This document shows positions 34,515 to 45,912 of a stretch of DNA of 64,000 nt, piece by piece. The notes beneath the pieces were generated by a model that was given only the letters and a program-made list of their open reading frames with translations, was not told where the DNA came from and made no database searches. Origin of the DNA: Pilaira anomala (Eukaryota; Mucoromycota; Mucoromycetes; Mucorales; Mucoraceae); contig JAIXMQ010000015.1 in the NCBI GenBank assembly GCA_025716855.1, forward strand, positions 546,776-610,775. The letters are read 5' to 3'. The translations under genes and the position numbers were made by a program. The stretch's first letter is position 1; the number at the start of each line of letters is the position of its first letter.

Positions 34515-35195
34515 AGAGCCATTAAACTTCACTCACATCGATTTCCTAATACGGGAAATTCCATCGCAAATCCATTTTTCCCTCAAATCACCCAGCTAAA
34601 ACGAGCCCTTTTGAACCTACCATTGGAATAGTAGCAGAGTCCTTAGTCTGTTCTACGTGCTATCTGACCTTTATTGGTATCTGTTTAATGAAAAAAAAGA
34701 AGATACCATGTATGTACATATATAGCAAAGATTTTTTTTTGTAATAGCGGGAAAATATTTCAGCCAATCAAGTTTATTTTAGGCAAAAATCAGCTAGTCC
34801 CGACCTTGGATCTTTTCAAGAGTTTAAAATGTGGATATATGTTGGGATTATAAGAATTTTAGAGCAAAGCTATTGAATGGTTTCTAATATAAAATTTGAC
34901 GCCCTTTCGAATGGTGTAAAAATCAAAGTAGAGTAATTATAAAGATTAATGATTATTGTGAGAAAGTCAAATTACGGTTTTTGTTAGGGCAAGTATATTT
35001 TTCATATCTAAAGTTATGAATCCAAATACATGAAAAAATGCATCTTTAAATTCTACATCGACTTTATATCATACTGTATATTAGAATAATTGATATAGGA
35101 TGACTTTAATTTGACAAGAGAATTTTGTCCATATCTCGATTTTTTTTTCAGTTTAGGGGTAAAAAAACGGGGCGTCCACAGGGTTTGTAATGCAT
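34515..35195 (-). repeat. Arm of unit B, reverse orientation, full outer end
   Basis: Reverse complement of the outer end seen at 21370-21985: 'ttcctaatac', 'tccctcaaatcaccc', 'cagccaatcaa', 'aggcaaaaatcagctagtcc', 'gacgccctttcgaatggtgt', 'ttgttagggcaagtatattt', ending 'ggggtaaaaaaacggggcgt' (about 35153-35172). The same truncation point occurs in the 19790-20262 copy, so this arm-only form may be a repeat type in its own right. Confidence 0.72.
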
Positions 35196-35387
35196 CAAGT
35201 CTACATATACATACGTTTCTTTATAACGCATAGTATTATCGGGTAAACAGCATCATCTTAACCAAGTAGAAGAAAAAACTGGTAATCTTTAATCATCATA
35301 TATTTCTAGTCGAGTTTTCATTACCTGTCAAGAACCTCGTCAAACAATTACTGCTCGCCTTTTTTTTTCTTCCTTACACCATATGGT

Positions 35388-35575
35388 TGTTTCTGATGAT
35401 ATCTTGATCCTTCAAGGTAATGATGGTGATAAAAAGTCAGCTGTAGCAGATAATTTTATTTAGCAAGTATGATGTTCTTCATCAAAACACAAAGAATGAT
35501 TTGGCACGTATTGGTAATTTTGGTATTCTTGTTGTGATGTTCGTCTCATTTATTCTCTTGATAAACACAACGGAC
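35388..35575 (+). pseudogene. Captured 3' fragment of the M49 peptidase gene, frameshifted
   Basis: The plus strand reads VSDDILILQGNDGDKK-AVADNF, a shift, then KYDVLHQNTKNDLARIGNFG. These correspond to the last 60 residues of the M49 protein (SDLTHDILILQGDGDKKAVD and KYGSLHQDTKDALARIDNAG at 27120-27310), and nucleotide similarity continues past the stop into the 3' UTR and the 26.4-27.1 kb flank. The copy has a small indel after ADNF and substitutions that remove the normal stop. It is inverted relative to the parent gene and is clearly nonfunctional. Confidence 0.85.
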
Positions 35576-35599
35576 GCATATTATGCTATGAATAAAAAA

Positions 35600-37845
35600 A
35601 AAATACACTTTATAGACCTTCAACTCTTTTTTTTAGAAACTGAGCTATTTCATATGATTCATCTTTTCTAAAGTATGATGTTTATGTCTGTACAAAAAGA
35701 AAAAGCATATTTTTCAAAATACGTTCTTGAATAAAAAAAGAAAAAAAAACTTTTTAAGCTTTCCCCATATACGTTTTTAATTCATGTATCGAATATACAC
35801 TGAACATGCAACAACTTTTTCATAAAGTAGTCGTATGTACATAGTGATAAAGGGTTGTTCTTTTTTATTTTATCTCATGGGTCATACTACAAACAAATGA
35901 ATACATACTACAATTATGTATTTTATCACAAAAATAGATACACTCTTGGGTTTTAAAAAAAGTATTTTATTTATTTAAAAAAAGTTTATAACTAAAAGAA
36001 AAAAAAAGATACTGTTCAGTTCTCCCTTTTTACAAGAGATTAACAAGGACAACCACGCGAAGGTAAGTATCTATCTGTCCTCTTCTACCTTCTTTTGTTT
36101 TGTTTTTTGAAGCCCACTACTCAAAAAAATAAAAAAAAAGGAGAGCGAAAAGAGAAAAAAGAAAACAAAATGAGCCCGTGCCTGCGATAGTGTGCTCGTC
36201 TGCGAACTCCCTTGACCTCCGCGTTATTCAGCTCCCCAGCTTCGTATCAACTAAACGCAGATTAGCTTTTCTTCTAGCCAAAGGAGGCATCACACCGTTA
36301 CTACCTAACAGGATTACTCGGGGTCAGAGTACGTAGCCTGTGGTACATGTTTCTAGACTACGCCTACCCGCGGGGGTAATAAAATACACCGTTCTATGAA
36401 GCCTTTTTTTAGTGAGTAAAATGCTACTATTTTTTTTTCAAAATAAGAATAGTGATTACTTGCCTTTGTTATTGAAGTGAGAAAGAAAGGAGAAAAAGTA
36501 CTTTTTTTTTTTTGCTTTAAATACTTGATTCTCATGAAAAAAACTTTTTTTCTCTAAATTTGATTAATATAAACAAAAAGCCACAAGTAATCTTAGTAAA
36601 AATAAAACATCAGAAAGATGTGAAAAAAAAAAATACTATTTCTTTTCTCACAACCATATGCATTAATACGTATTAATATGAAAAAGATACATACATATAT
36701 GAACGCTTTTTGTATTATATTCGTTAGATGTTTGCAGCTTTACTTGACTCTTTTCTTTTTTTTTCTGGTTTTTATTTACGGTCTAGTTACCTAAAACGAC
36801 ATCTTTGTTTTTTTTTAACTAAAAAAAAGGCAATCATGATTTCGTAAACCACCAATCAAAAAGAATAATCATGCAATTTTTCTTATTAATCAGATTAAGC
36901 TGCATCAACAAAAAACGAATCCATCTAAAATAGACTGTTTAAAGTTGTTAAAAAATAAATTTGAGTTGGTTCATTCGAGAACATATACTTTTTTTTTTTA
37001 CGTACCACTTTAAATTTGACGTGCATACATATTTGACGTATAATCCTGTGAAAACATTTTTCTGATTTTAAGTGTTGTAATAAATTGTGGCACATGTATC
37101 TATATATTTATTTTAATAAAATAGAAACTTGACATTAATTCTTACTTTAGCAACGGGATTGTGTTCCGAGTGTTTATATATAAAAAAAAAAACTTGCTGA
37201 ATTTGTGAAGTACATATTGTGTAACCAAGAAACAAAAAGCTTCTTGATAAAGCAAGATTTTTTTTTTTTATGTTAAACATGGTGTGGATTCTTTTTTTAA
37301 AAAATTATATATACATACATAGACACATTGCTGTAATGTCAAACGATAATGATACTTTGAAAGATCTTTTTTTTTGTGTATGTTTATAAAATAAGATACA
37401 TGTATACATTTTTTATTTAAGTTAGGTTTGTTTTGTTTCGTATCTTTCCCAATTTGTATACTTAATTGCGCAATTAAACAAGATGCTTTGATTATTGTCA
37501 GGAAACATAGTAAAGAATTGGGTCTGCAAATGAGACTTTAGAATAGATACATATTTGTATATAATCATTTCTTATACAATCAACTCAATCAAGCAGAACT
37601 AAGATAAAAAAAAATATCATGAAAAAAAAGGCATCCGGAATCTAATTACGAAGCAATCCTCTGGCAAATATTTGAATAAGATTATAATAGATGAAAACTT
37701 TTTTTTCTTTGAACTATATCTTATCAATAGGTTCTTTTTTTATATATTTTAAGATAATTAATATAATCGAAAAGTATGTATAAAGATCTCAAGTATGGTC
37801 ATTCTTACAAAAAAAAAAAAAAAAAAAAAAGAATGGTAAAAAGTT
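35600..37845 (+). repeat. Unit A copy 2 with M49-derived left flank
   Basis: 35870-37845 is the direct counterpart of 13262-15245, including the GC island (36170-36386). 35600-36183 is the inverted counterpart of 26378-27060. This copy is therefore the link between the other two: it carries both the gene-derived flank and the full unit. A donor-like 'cgaaggtaagtatc' sits at about 36057, preceded by ACG here and at 13463 but by ATG in the inverted 26-kb copy. No intact coding. Confidence 0.85.
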
Positions 37846-39240
37846 CATGCCCTATAAACACCCCAATAATGGACTATACACACTCCAAAATTAAGCCCTG
37901 GAAATCTTTCATGTCAAAGTAAAGTCATTCAATATTAACTATTCTATTATACAATACTATATCCAAAAAATTGTATATTTAGATGGACAGATGATTGTAT
38001 ACAAAGATATATTTTTTTATATGTAAAAAATATACTTTCTCTAACAAAAACTGTTTTCCTTACATGCACTACAAATGGAGAGTGCATGTAGCATGGTCTA
38101 CATACACCTCGTTTTTCGGTCCCAGAAATCAAAATTTTGACAAAAAATACCTTCTTGTCAAAGTAACGTCCCTCTAAATCAGCTATTTCAATAAACAATA
38201 TGATATACAGAAAGTGCAGAATTTGAAGGCGCATCTTTCTATATGATTTGATTTATATCATTGGAAGCAGAAAATATACTTGCCCTAACAAAAACTGTAA
38301 ACCGTTTTATCACAATAACCATTAATATTTGTAGTTATTTTATTTTGATTTTTACATCATTCGAAAGAGTGCAAAATTTTGTATTTACCGTTAAAAGAAC
38401 AAGCGTCAAACCCATTTTAATGTAAAGATACATCTACCTTTCTGATTTTTGAAAAAATCCATAGGGGGGGACTAGCAAATTTTTCTAAAAAATGGAATTT
38501 TTTTCACAGCTTAAAAAAAAATAAAAATCAGAAATGCAGATATATCTTTGTATTTAAATGGTTTTAAAGTTTAGCTTTTTATTGATGTCTAAGGTAGAAT
38601 TTGACGCTCTTTCGAATGATGTAAAAATCAAAGTAGCATAATTATAAAGTTTAATAGTCATTGCGAGAAAGCACAGCTTCTATTAGGACATGTATATTTT
38701 TTATATACAAGATAATAAATCTAAATGCATAGAAATCTTAGTTTTTAAATTTTACATCTTTGGAATATAACATTGTCTAACAAAATACGTCTGTATCCTG
38801 ATTTGGTTTTTTTCCTGTTTTTGGACCTAAAAATTGAGATTTGGGTCCAAATTTCTTTCTTTTCAAATCAAAGTCTTTTATTTCACCTATTCTATTTTAC
38901 TATATAATATACAATCGATGCAGAATTTGAAGGCGCATCTTTCTATTGATTTAGAATTATTATTTTTTATGTAGAAAATATACTTGCTCTAACAAAGACT
39001 GTATATCGTTTTTTCATAATACCTATAAATATTTGTCACTATTTTACTTTGCTTTTTGCATCATTAAAAAGAGCGTCAAATTCTACATGTATTGGTAAAA
39101 AGCTAATCTTTAAAACCTTTTTAATGTAAAGATGTATGGATATTTCTGAATCTTGAAAAAATCCCAAGGTCGGGAATGGCTGATTTTTGCCACTTTTCCC
39201 CCTTTTCCGATGATTTGATTGGCTCAAAAAATTCATTGTA
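37846..39240 (+). repeat. Foldback-like AT-rich repeat (unit B), copy 3
   Basis: It follows unit A copy 2 immediately, just as copy 1 follows unit A copy 1. Landmarks: 'taagccctggaaatctttca', the 'ttacatgcactacaaatgga' hairpin (about 38063), 'cataggggggga' (38460), the inverted arm, and 'gatgatttgattggctc' (about 39210). It is shorter than copy 1 mainly because it lacks the 595-bp MITE; the uninterrupted target reads 'ctttctattgatttag' at about 38938. Confidence 0.8.
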
Positions 39241-40092
39241 GCAAAGAAAAAAACCTTTTTTTTGGGGGGATTGACTTTAGCTCTCATGACATTTGCTCTT
39301 CCCTAGCAGTTGGCTCTATTAAGTCTATCGCTGTTCAACAGCAATAACGGTAAAAGTAACAATAAACCTTCCCGAATAGTTATCACTGATCTCCCCAACG
39401 AGATGCATTTAGGCTATAAGTATAACTTGTTTATTTATAAAAAAATTGTTAATCTAATCCTTTGTGTATTAATATCATCCTTTTTCTTTTCTTGTATTTT
39501 CAATTAAACGCAAGTTGGTTCTTTATTAAAACTATTTTTGTTACTAATTTCCCTTCTTTTTATTCTGTGTTTCTATTTTTTAATTTGAACGAATTTTTTT
39601 ACCAATAGTTTACACATCAATTATTATTTAAAACGTAAATTAAGTGCATACATTGATACATCTAGTATAAACTTAGTGTAAAGTTTGGGGGATAGTTATT
39701 AAGTGTAAGATATAGAAAAAAATAATAAAGAAGTTCTGAAAAATGTAAGCACGAGACTATGTAGTTCTCAACTTATAAAGATTATTAGGTATGTTTTATT
39801 TATGAAAAAGATGGTATTTTGCGACTTATCTTTAAGAAAGTAGTATCGTCAGAGTTATGATTACACAAAGGATAAATATCAATATGAACAAGACCGAAAA
39901 TATAATAAACTTCACAAAGAAATAAAAGCTAAGACCATTAGCAGTAGTATCAATAATGAAGAATCCTCAAATAGATAACTTTAGCGATTATGTAATTAAA
40001 TACAAAAAAAAAAAAAAAAAAAAAAAATAAACAATGAAGGAATTAGAAAAGGATAACAATAAAACCGAAGAGTGAATACTAGTAAACTTATT
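39241..40092. other. AT-rich region, no gene recognised
   Basis: A short plus-strand frame at 39310-39410 reads SNNKPSRIVITDLPNEMHLG, faintly like the start of an F-box, but it stops soon after. The rest is AT-rich with an A27 run at about 40002-40027 and broken frames. Nothing can be assigned. Confidence 0.4.
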
Positions 40093-41005
40093 TTAAGTAA
40101 AAACCTGATTGTGGAAAGTATTTATTATATTTTTTTGGTGGCAGTATTTATAAGAAAAAAAAATTGGTTTAAGAGGTGTAGCAGCACTACGGATAAGCTC
40201 TCTACTAGTTAGAAAAAAAATAAAAAAATAGTTATAGATATTTCCATAAATATTATATGTTGTATGATGACGATTATTATCTTCATAATCATCATCCGAA
40301 ATAACTATTGGGCCTTCACCATTATCATCTGAAATAATTATTGGGTCTTCACCATCATTATTATCATTTCCTCCTTCACCATTATTACTACTAGCTTTTT
40401 CTTCTTTAGAACATATCATCCATATTATGACCTCTTCCTACAACAAATACCGGAAAATTGTTTTAATAACAGGTCAAGCAATCTTATATGTACACATACC
40501 TGTATAAAGCTAAGATGGCTTGGAAGATGTCGTATGAGTGCTTTTATGGTGCGGGTAGAATTATGCGCAACCGACGCAGGGTTTTACAACAGTGTCGTGC
40601 TAAATGTAAAATAATAGACTGGTTTACAGTTTAAACATGCTAAATATGCGTTATGCTTACTCTTGCTATTAAGGTTGAGTTACTTGCGATAAACCTTAAT
40701 CTAATAAAGGAATAATACAAAACAAAGTTATTACTTAAAAAGAAAAGCAGTGAATGATGTATGTATGCTATTTATTCTCACCATCTAGAACCACGATTTC
40801 TAGCTGTTTTAGGAGGAAATAAATAGCCTAAGATAAACGGCAAGCAATTAAAATAAAAGGGAAATAAAAATGAATGAAGTAACAATACCTTCCCAATTTT
40901 TGTATGTCTTCTTAATGAATAGGCTCGTGCGAATACTCGTCTACAGAAATGACATTCGTATTCTAAAACATGTTGTGACCATTTTGTTGCAAGAAATAAT
41001 AAAAA
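40093..41005 (-). pseudogene. Relic of a C2H2 zinc-finger gene (uncertain exon structure)
   Basis: On the minus strand near 40990-40890 one frame reads LATKWSQHVLEYECHFCRRV, then FARAYSLRRHTKIGK, followed by a donor (GTATTG). The CxxC and the 12-residue spacing to His are those of a C2H2 finger, but the second histidine is missing. A possible next exon follows at 40829-40783, and further downstream an acidic stretch (GEDPIIISDDNGEGPIVISD, 40260-40360) lies after an acceptor-like TTGTAG. The parts might belong to one decaying gene; the joins are not proven. Confidence 0.3.
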
Positions 41006-41050
41006 AATAAAAAAAAAAACTCTTAAAATAAGATAAGATGGATAAACCAA

Positions 41051-43900
41051 ACTTTTTTTCCTATAATTACTATCCCAAAAAAATATCTAATCAGCCTTCT
41101 ACTTTAATAAGCTTCCTACTAATATTCAATCTTTGGTTTTATTGTTATCTCTTTCTAATACCTCCATTGTGAAATTTAATCTTTCTATTTCATTAAAACA
41201 CTAAAAATTATCTCCCTAAGTGTTCATTGACGATACTGACTACCAAAAGTCATACTTTTTATTTCTTTTATACTTCTTCGTGAAGTTTATTATATTCCCC
41301 ACAGATATTTGTTTTTCGTTATCATATAGGTTTGTATTTACCGATTTTATTCCTGAATGAACTTTTCTCAAATTTATTTATAAATACGACAAACCACATT
41401 TTATCAAATTTATTGGTATATACGACGAGCCACATTTTGTAATCTCTAGTTATATAATATAGGTAAATCACAGGGTTATAAACTAAATATTATAATAAAA
41501 ACTTGTCATATCTTCATAATACATAGAGATATCTTGCTCTTGTAATCCCTACATATCATTGTGTCCAAACTGCTATTACTTAAATCTCATTGACTTTGGA
41601 AAAGAAGAAAATATTCTGTTTCGTAGTTTATCACCGGCACCTAAAGTTTTATTATTATGAATATTAAATTATTTTCAAAGACTCTGCCCAAATGGGTAGA
41701 CCTAAAATCCTTAAAAAGACACCAACGGAATAAATACAACATCAGAAATACATAATCTATAAATACGAAAACAAAACTGTCTATGCAGGACGACTTTATT
41801 TATAAAAATATTGAGATAAATTTTTAAAAAAAGGAATTAATATGGAAAGCCATAACTACCTTGCCTTTCCACAAAAGTATAACTTATTGACTCATTAGTT
41901 TACATGTGTATCACTTCAGATCCAAAGACTGTCAAAGACCCAGACTCTTTTTCCTCTTTTATTTCAGTATAAGTACATAATCTTTATCTTTTTTTAGACT
42001 TTCAAAAAACTCTACGTTTACTAAATTAACATACTGTATTTGTAAGTAATTTCGAAAAAAATTCAGGAATAAAATGGTAAAAAGTGGTCTTGAAAATTAA
42101 TTGTGAAGTTAGAGAATGATGATTGAAGTTAGTGTGAATAACTATTAGAAGTTGGACATAGATTGTTTCAAAAGTTTGATGATTATTCGACTCTAAAAAT
42201 TTTTATGAAGTTTGCTCAATATTAGGAGAATCAAGTCTTTTAACCTTTTGGCTTAGTTGCTAATTATTATTAAGAAAACAATTGTTTTGTTGGAGGTGTG
42301 ATCTACAACCAGCTGCTAGAATAGCTTTATTTGGTTCACTTTTGTGAATTACGGCAAAATTCGAGGTGAAGGTGTACGTTTGTGCAGATTAAGTTCGTCA
42401 AATAATGATCGAAAAATTTCTTGCTTTTACCAGATAGAGCTTGTTGCAGTTGCTCAGCAGAGATGATATCAGAAGCAATTGATCTTGGGGTCATAATCCA
42501 AATCTATGTCTGTACCGGTTAAATTGTGTGAGGAAGCGAATTGCTATTGTACTTGTAACCTTTAACGTAGCTCTTCCAGATATTTAGTCAAAGCTTGGGT
42601 TTGGAAAGCAGTAGATTGGAGGTCGCATTAATCAACCTAAAGTTGCTAAAAAATCTAATGAAGATCAAAAGTGAAGTACCAAAAGCAAAAGAATGATGAT
42701 CAGGTCTTATAATTATTAAAGATATTATTTTATTATCATACTTTTTCTTTCTCTGAATATTTATACTAACAAAGAAAGAATGATAATACGAAAAGAGCTT
42801 CCTGTAAAACACAGGATAATAAAAGTTTTAATGATAGTTACTTATTTGACCTGAACCAATTATCAAACATTCAGTCAACAAACGGGCCCAACTAGATAAA
42901 AAAAAATTATATATTTATGAAACAATAACTAAAACTAACTGTAGAAGCACATTCAACTCATTTCACTTTATACTACATAAGATATATGAAAAAGAAAAGG
43001 TGGCAAATAATATGTACTACATGATGTTCTTTATTTTTCTATCTTTGGCTATATGTATATATATAAAAAAAGAGGGGTAATCCTACAAAGATACCTTGTT
43101 GATAATACGCTTACATAAGACCACAAATCAAAAGTAATGTTGTAGCTGTGTCTACACACTCGTTAATTGAAAGATATCATCTTTGTATACATAATATAGG
43201 GTAATAATATTTCCACTGTTGCTCTTTACCTACTTTTAAATTCACCCATGGAGCTCAATTAAACTGTCAATGTAACCGAAGACTGTAATCGCAGCATTAG
43301 TTTGAAAATAATACAACCTTTATGTTTATGTTAAGGTAAAATAATAATAAGTTCTGTTTCTACAGTGCTCCAGTCTAATGAGAAGAAAATAGAGGGGTAA
43401 AGTAGTGTAATATGGAGATCGTGATAGCCAACACCGTACACCGTTGATTATACTGGAATAACGAGCGGGTAGCCTCATGACAACAACAAAATAATGACTG
43501 AAGCAAAATGATGTGCGATATTTATTATATAGTAGTGTACAATATTTATTATATGATAGTGTACGTACACTTGATATTTATGTTAAGCTGGGCCGTAATG
43601 TATCTACGTAAGCTGATATTTCGGACAACAAGTCATGGCTTGACAGTGATAATGCAAGTTTTATCAATTCACCTTGTCTTTTTGGCTTCTATTAGCATGA
43701 AAGGAGTATCTTTGTTTTTGAGAACTATTCCTCCATCAGCCATTCTTTGCTTTTTTTTTTGGGGGGGGGGACATTTGGCTCAAAAAAAGATAAAACGTAT
43801 TACTAAAAAAAAGTTAGATATTTATTTCATGCTTGTATATTGTGTGATGCCTACTCTTTAATCTAAATAACCTGTGGTCGTTCTAGGCATGTAAAAAAAA
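41051..43900. other. Long gene-poor region with one small coding-like relic
   Basis: About 2.8 kb without an intact gene. The only protein-like piece is on the minus strand at 42336-42494, 52 codons from an ATG (MTPRSIASDIISAEQLQQAL, then SGKSKKFFDHYLTNL), then a stop; I do not recognise it. At 43508-43861 an open frame of 117 codons is hydrophobic and ends in a G-run and poly-A translation; I do not regard it as a gene. Confidence 0.4.
42336..42494 (-). pseudogene. Short coding-like fragment, unknown
   Basis: 52 codons from ATG to TGA with balanced composition and an amphipathic character (ISAEQLQQALSGKSKKFFDH). The following frame hits more stops. It could be a small gene or, more likely, a relic of a larger one. 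Confidence 0.22.
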
Positions 43901-44350
43901 AAAAGAGAAGCTGGACATACTTCAATAAAATTTCTGGGATAAAACTTATTATTATTGGTCTAGTTACAAGATTATGTGTACATAAAAATGTTACTATACT
44001 TACTACATTGCTTTTTTTTTCTTTATACAGTCTTTCATTTTCTGTTGATACTTTTTAAAGGATTCCGCTTCATCAGCTTCTTCTTCACCGAATGTATTCT
44101 CTTTAGTACTAGAGCTGGAACCAGTAAGTGCTTCTTTTTTAGCCACTGGCTGGGACACAATAACCTTATTAGTCACTTCTTGCACATCAATTTTATGTGA
44201 GAGATACTTGTTTCATAGTAGCCCAGTAAGTGACATAATACAACTGATACATAAAATAAGTATTTTTTTTTTGTTTTTGTAAAAACTGAATACTAGTACT
44301 GACGGTGAGAATGATTTTTGGACACCTATATTTTCTTCAAAAGACATAGT

Positions 44351-44354
<4 letters not shown>

Positions 44355-44415
<61 letters not shown>
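44355..44415. repeat. Poly-T tract of 61 bases
   Basis: Sixty-one consecutive T residues, the longest homopolymer in the window. It lies shortly upstream of the p24 relic. Its true length is uncertain because such runs are poorly resolved by sequencing. Confidence 0.85.
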
Positions 44416-44419
<4 letters not shown>

Positions 44420-44560
44420 GAGAAAATGATTTCACTGTTTAGTTTCAATATAATTGAACTCATAAAAAATAAAAATAAATTGATTTTGTCTTTTAAAATT
44501 CATATTATAAACAGTTGTTTATTCTTTTGAACAATTTTCTGCTGCTCAAACGTTTGGGTT

Positions 44561-44843
44561 GAAAACAAGGACTTGAAGATTGAAATTACTGTTGAGGTAA
44601 TAAATATATTATATTACTTTTTTTTTCATGTTTTTAAATGAGAAAATATGATTTAGGAACTTCCTCAAGGATATCGTATTGTAGATAATAAGGGTGATTC
44701 CTCTGGTCGCTTCTCTTTTACATCTAGTGAATCAGGAGATCATTACATCTGTATTTCTGCTGCTTCCAATTCTTGGTTCGATAACTCAAAGACTGTAGTT
44801 ATGTTAAGAATTTCTTTATGGCAAAGAAGCCTGTATAAACAAA
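44561..44843 (+). pseudogene. Fragment of a p24/TMED (GOLD domain) cargo receptor gene
   Basis: Two exon-like pieces join across a small intron (donor GTAATA at 44597, acceptor TTTAG ending 44656): ENKDLKIEITVE, then ELPQGYRIVDNKGDSSGRFS and FTSSESGDHYICISAASNSW through VVMLRISL. The pattern 'V-E-LP-GY-(V)-KGD-SGRF-FTS--SG-H-IC' is the middle of the GOLD domain of p24 proteins, which cycle between ER and Golgi. The signal peptide, the first strands, the coiled coil and the transmembrane tail are absent; the upstream DNA is a 61-base T run and the downstream frame ends within a few codons. I call it a truncated relic. Confidence 0.6.
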
Positions 44844-45079
44844 TTGCCTTTTTTTATATTTAATAAAACTTTTATTTCATTACTATTTCAAAATTAAATT
44901 TGTACCCGTTGTCATTTTATGTACACATTTATCAATACAGTTTATTTAAAGTTAAAAACAATTAAAAGTCATCAAAACATTATTAGAAGACAACAGTGTA
45001 AAAAAGAAAAAAAACTTTTTATATATTTTAATAAATGATTTTTATTTAATTTACAAAACATAAAGAAAGAAAGATGCGT

Positions 45080-45640
45080 TAGCTTATTTCCAATGAAGGA
45101 AGAGTTTCCAGAGCTGACCAACGGGGAGGTCCATCTCAATGCAGCTCCAATCTTTTCGAGAAAGAAACCACCGTCTAGGGCCGTACGTGGCCATAAACCT
45201 AACCTACCCACATACTTACTAGGATGGGCAAAGTTTTCTCTATTGTCAACATCAAGAATACGAGTGAACTGATCTCCAGTACTTGGTTAATTCGGCTAAT
45301 ATAGTCTGAAAATCACTTCAGAACATAACCACCAACGAAAAGAGGGACGACCGATTACTTGGCCAAGACCATCCTACGAAAGTAGGATGTACAGACGTAA
45401 AAGCCAAAGCTAATCCACACCGCGATTAGTTTAACCTTATCAACGTAACTGATGGGAGTGATGTTACCCGCTAAAACCGTATTCGCTAAGTTCCTCTCCC
45501 AGGGATTACCCTAGGGACTCAAACAAGTTGAGTCGGATCTAAACCTCACGAGCGATTAAAGCTAAGGCCCAAGTTTTGGGGCACGCACCTTCAGCATCGC
45601 GGCACCCTGAATCACCAGAATGGGCATGCTCAGCGTACAC
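45080..45640. other. Base-balanced island with strong short hairpins, unknown
   Basis: About 560 bases that are much less AT-rich than the flanks, with stops in all frames beyond short stretches. I can see perfect short hairpins: an 8-base stem with a GAAA loop (CATCCTACGAAAGTAGGATG, 45372-45391), and a 7-base stem around ACAAG (GACTCAAACAAGTTGAGTC, about 45517-45535). It could be a structured RNA locus, a terminal region of the adjacent MULE, or a remnant of another element. I do not recognise an rRNA, tRNA, RNase P or SRP signature. Confidence 0.4.
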
Positions 45641-45912
45641 GCAAATGACAAAGAGGAAAGAAAGTGTGTGTGAATATGTATGTAAAAAAAAGGGAGGGGG
45701 AGAAGGTTTTAAGAGAAAAAAAAGGGAAGGAGAGTGTGTGTATAAAAAAGGGTGTGGGGAAGAATGTTTTAAAAAAAAAGATAAAGGAAAGAAAGCATGT
45801 GTGTATAAAAAAAAGTTTGAAAAGAAAAAGATAAGGAAAGAAAGTGATTTTTTTTCTTTTTTTTTTTTTTTTTTTAGCTACCTTGCCCTTATCAAAATTA
45901 TTGGAATAAAAA

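Noticed and set aside
35340..35575. First taken for a fragment of a P-type ATPase because of the hydrophobic stretch GNFGILVVMFVSFILL
   Set aside because: The upstream peptides align with the end of the M49 gene, and nucleotide similarity continues into its 3' UTR; the hydrophobic run is the mutated terminal part.
37995..38177. Frame of 60 codons repeated in unit B copies (also 15349-15564)
   Set aside because: It recurs only because the DNA repeats; frames differ between copies and indels break them, so coding is unlikely.
43508..43861. 117-codon plus-strand frame
   Set aside because: Composition is low-complexity hydrophobic with a poly-G/poly-A tail translation and no motif; neighbouring frames are equally open.
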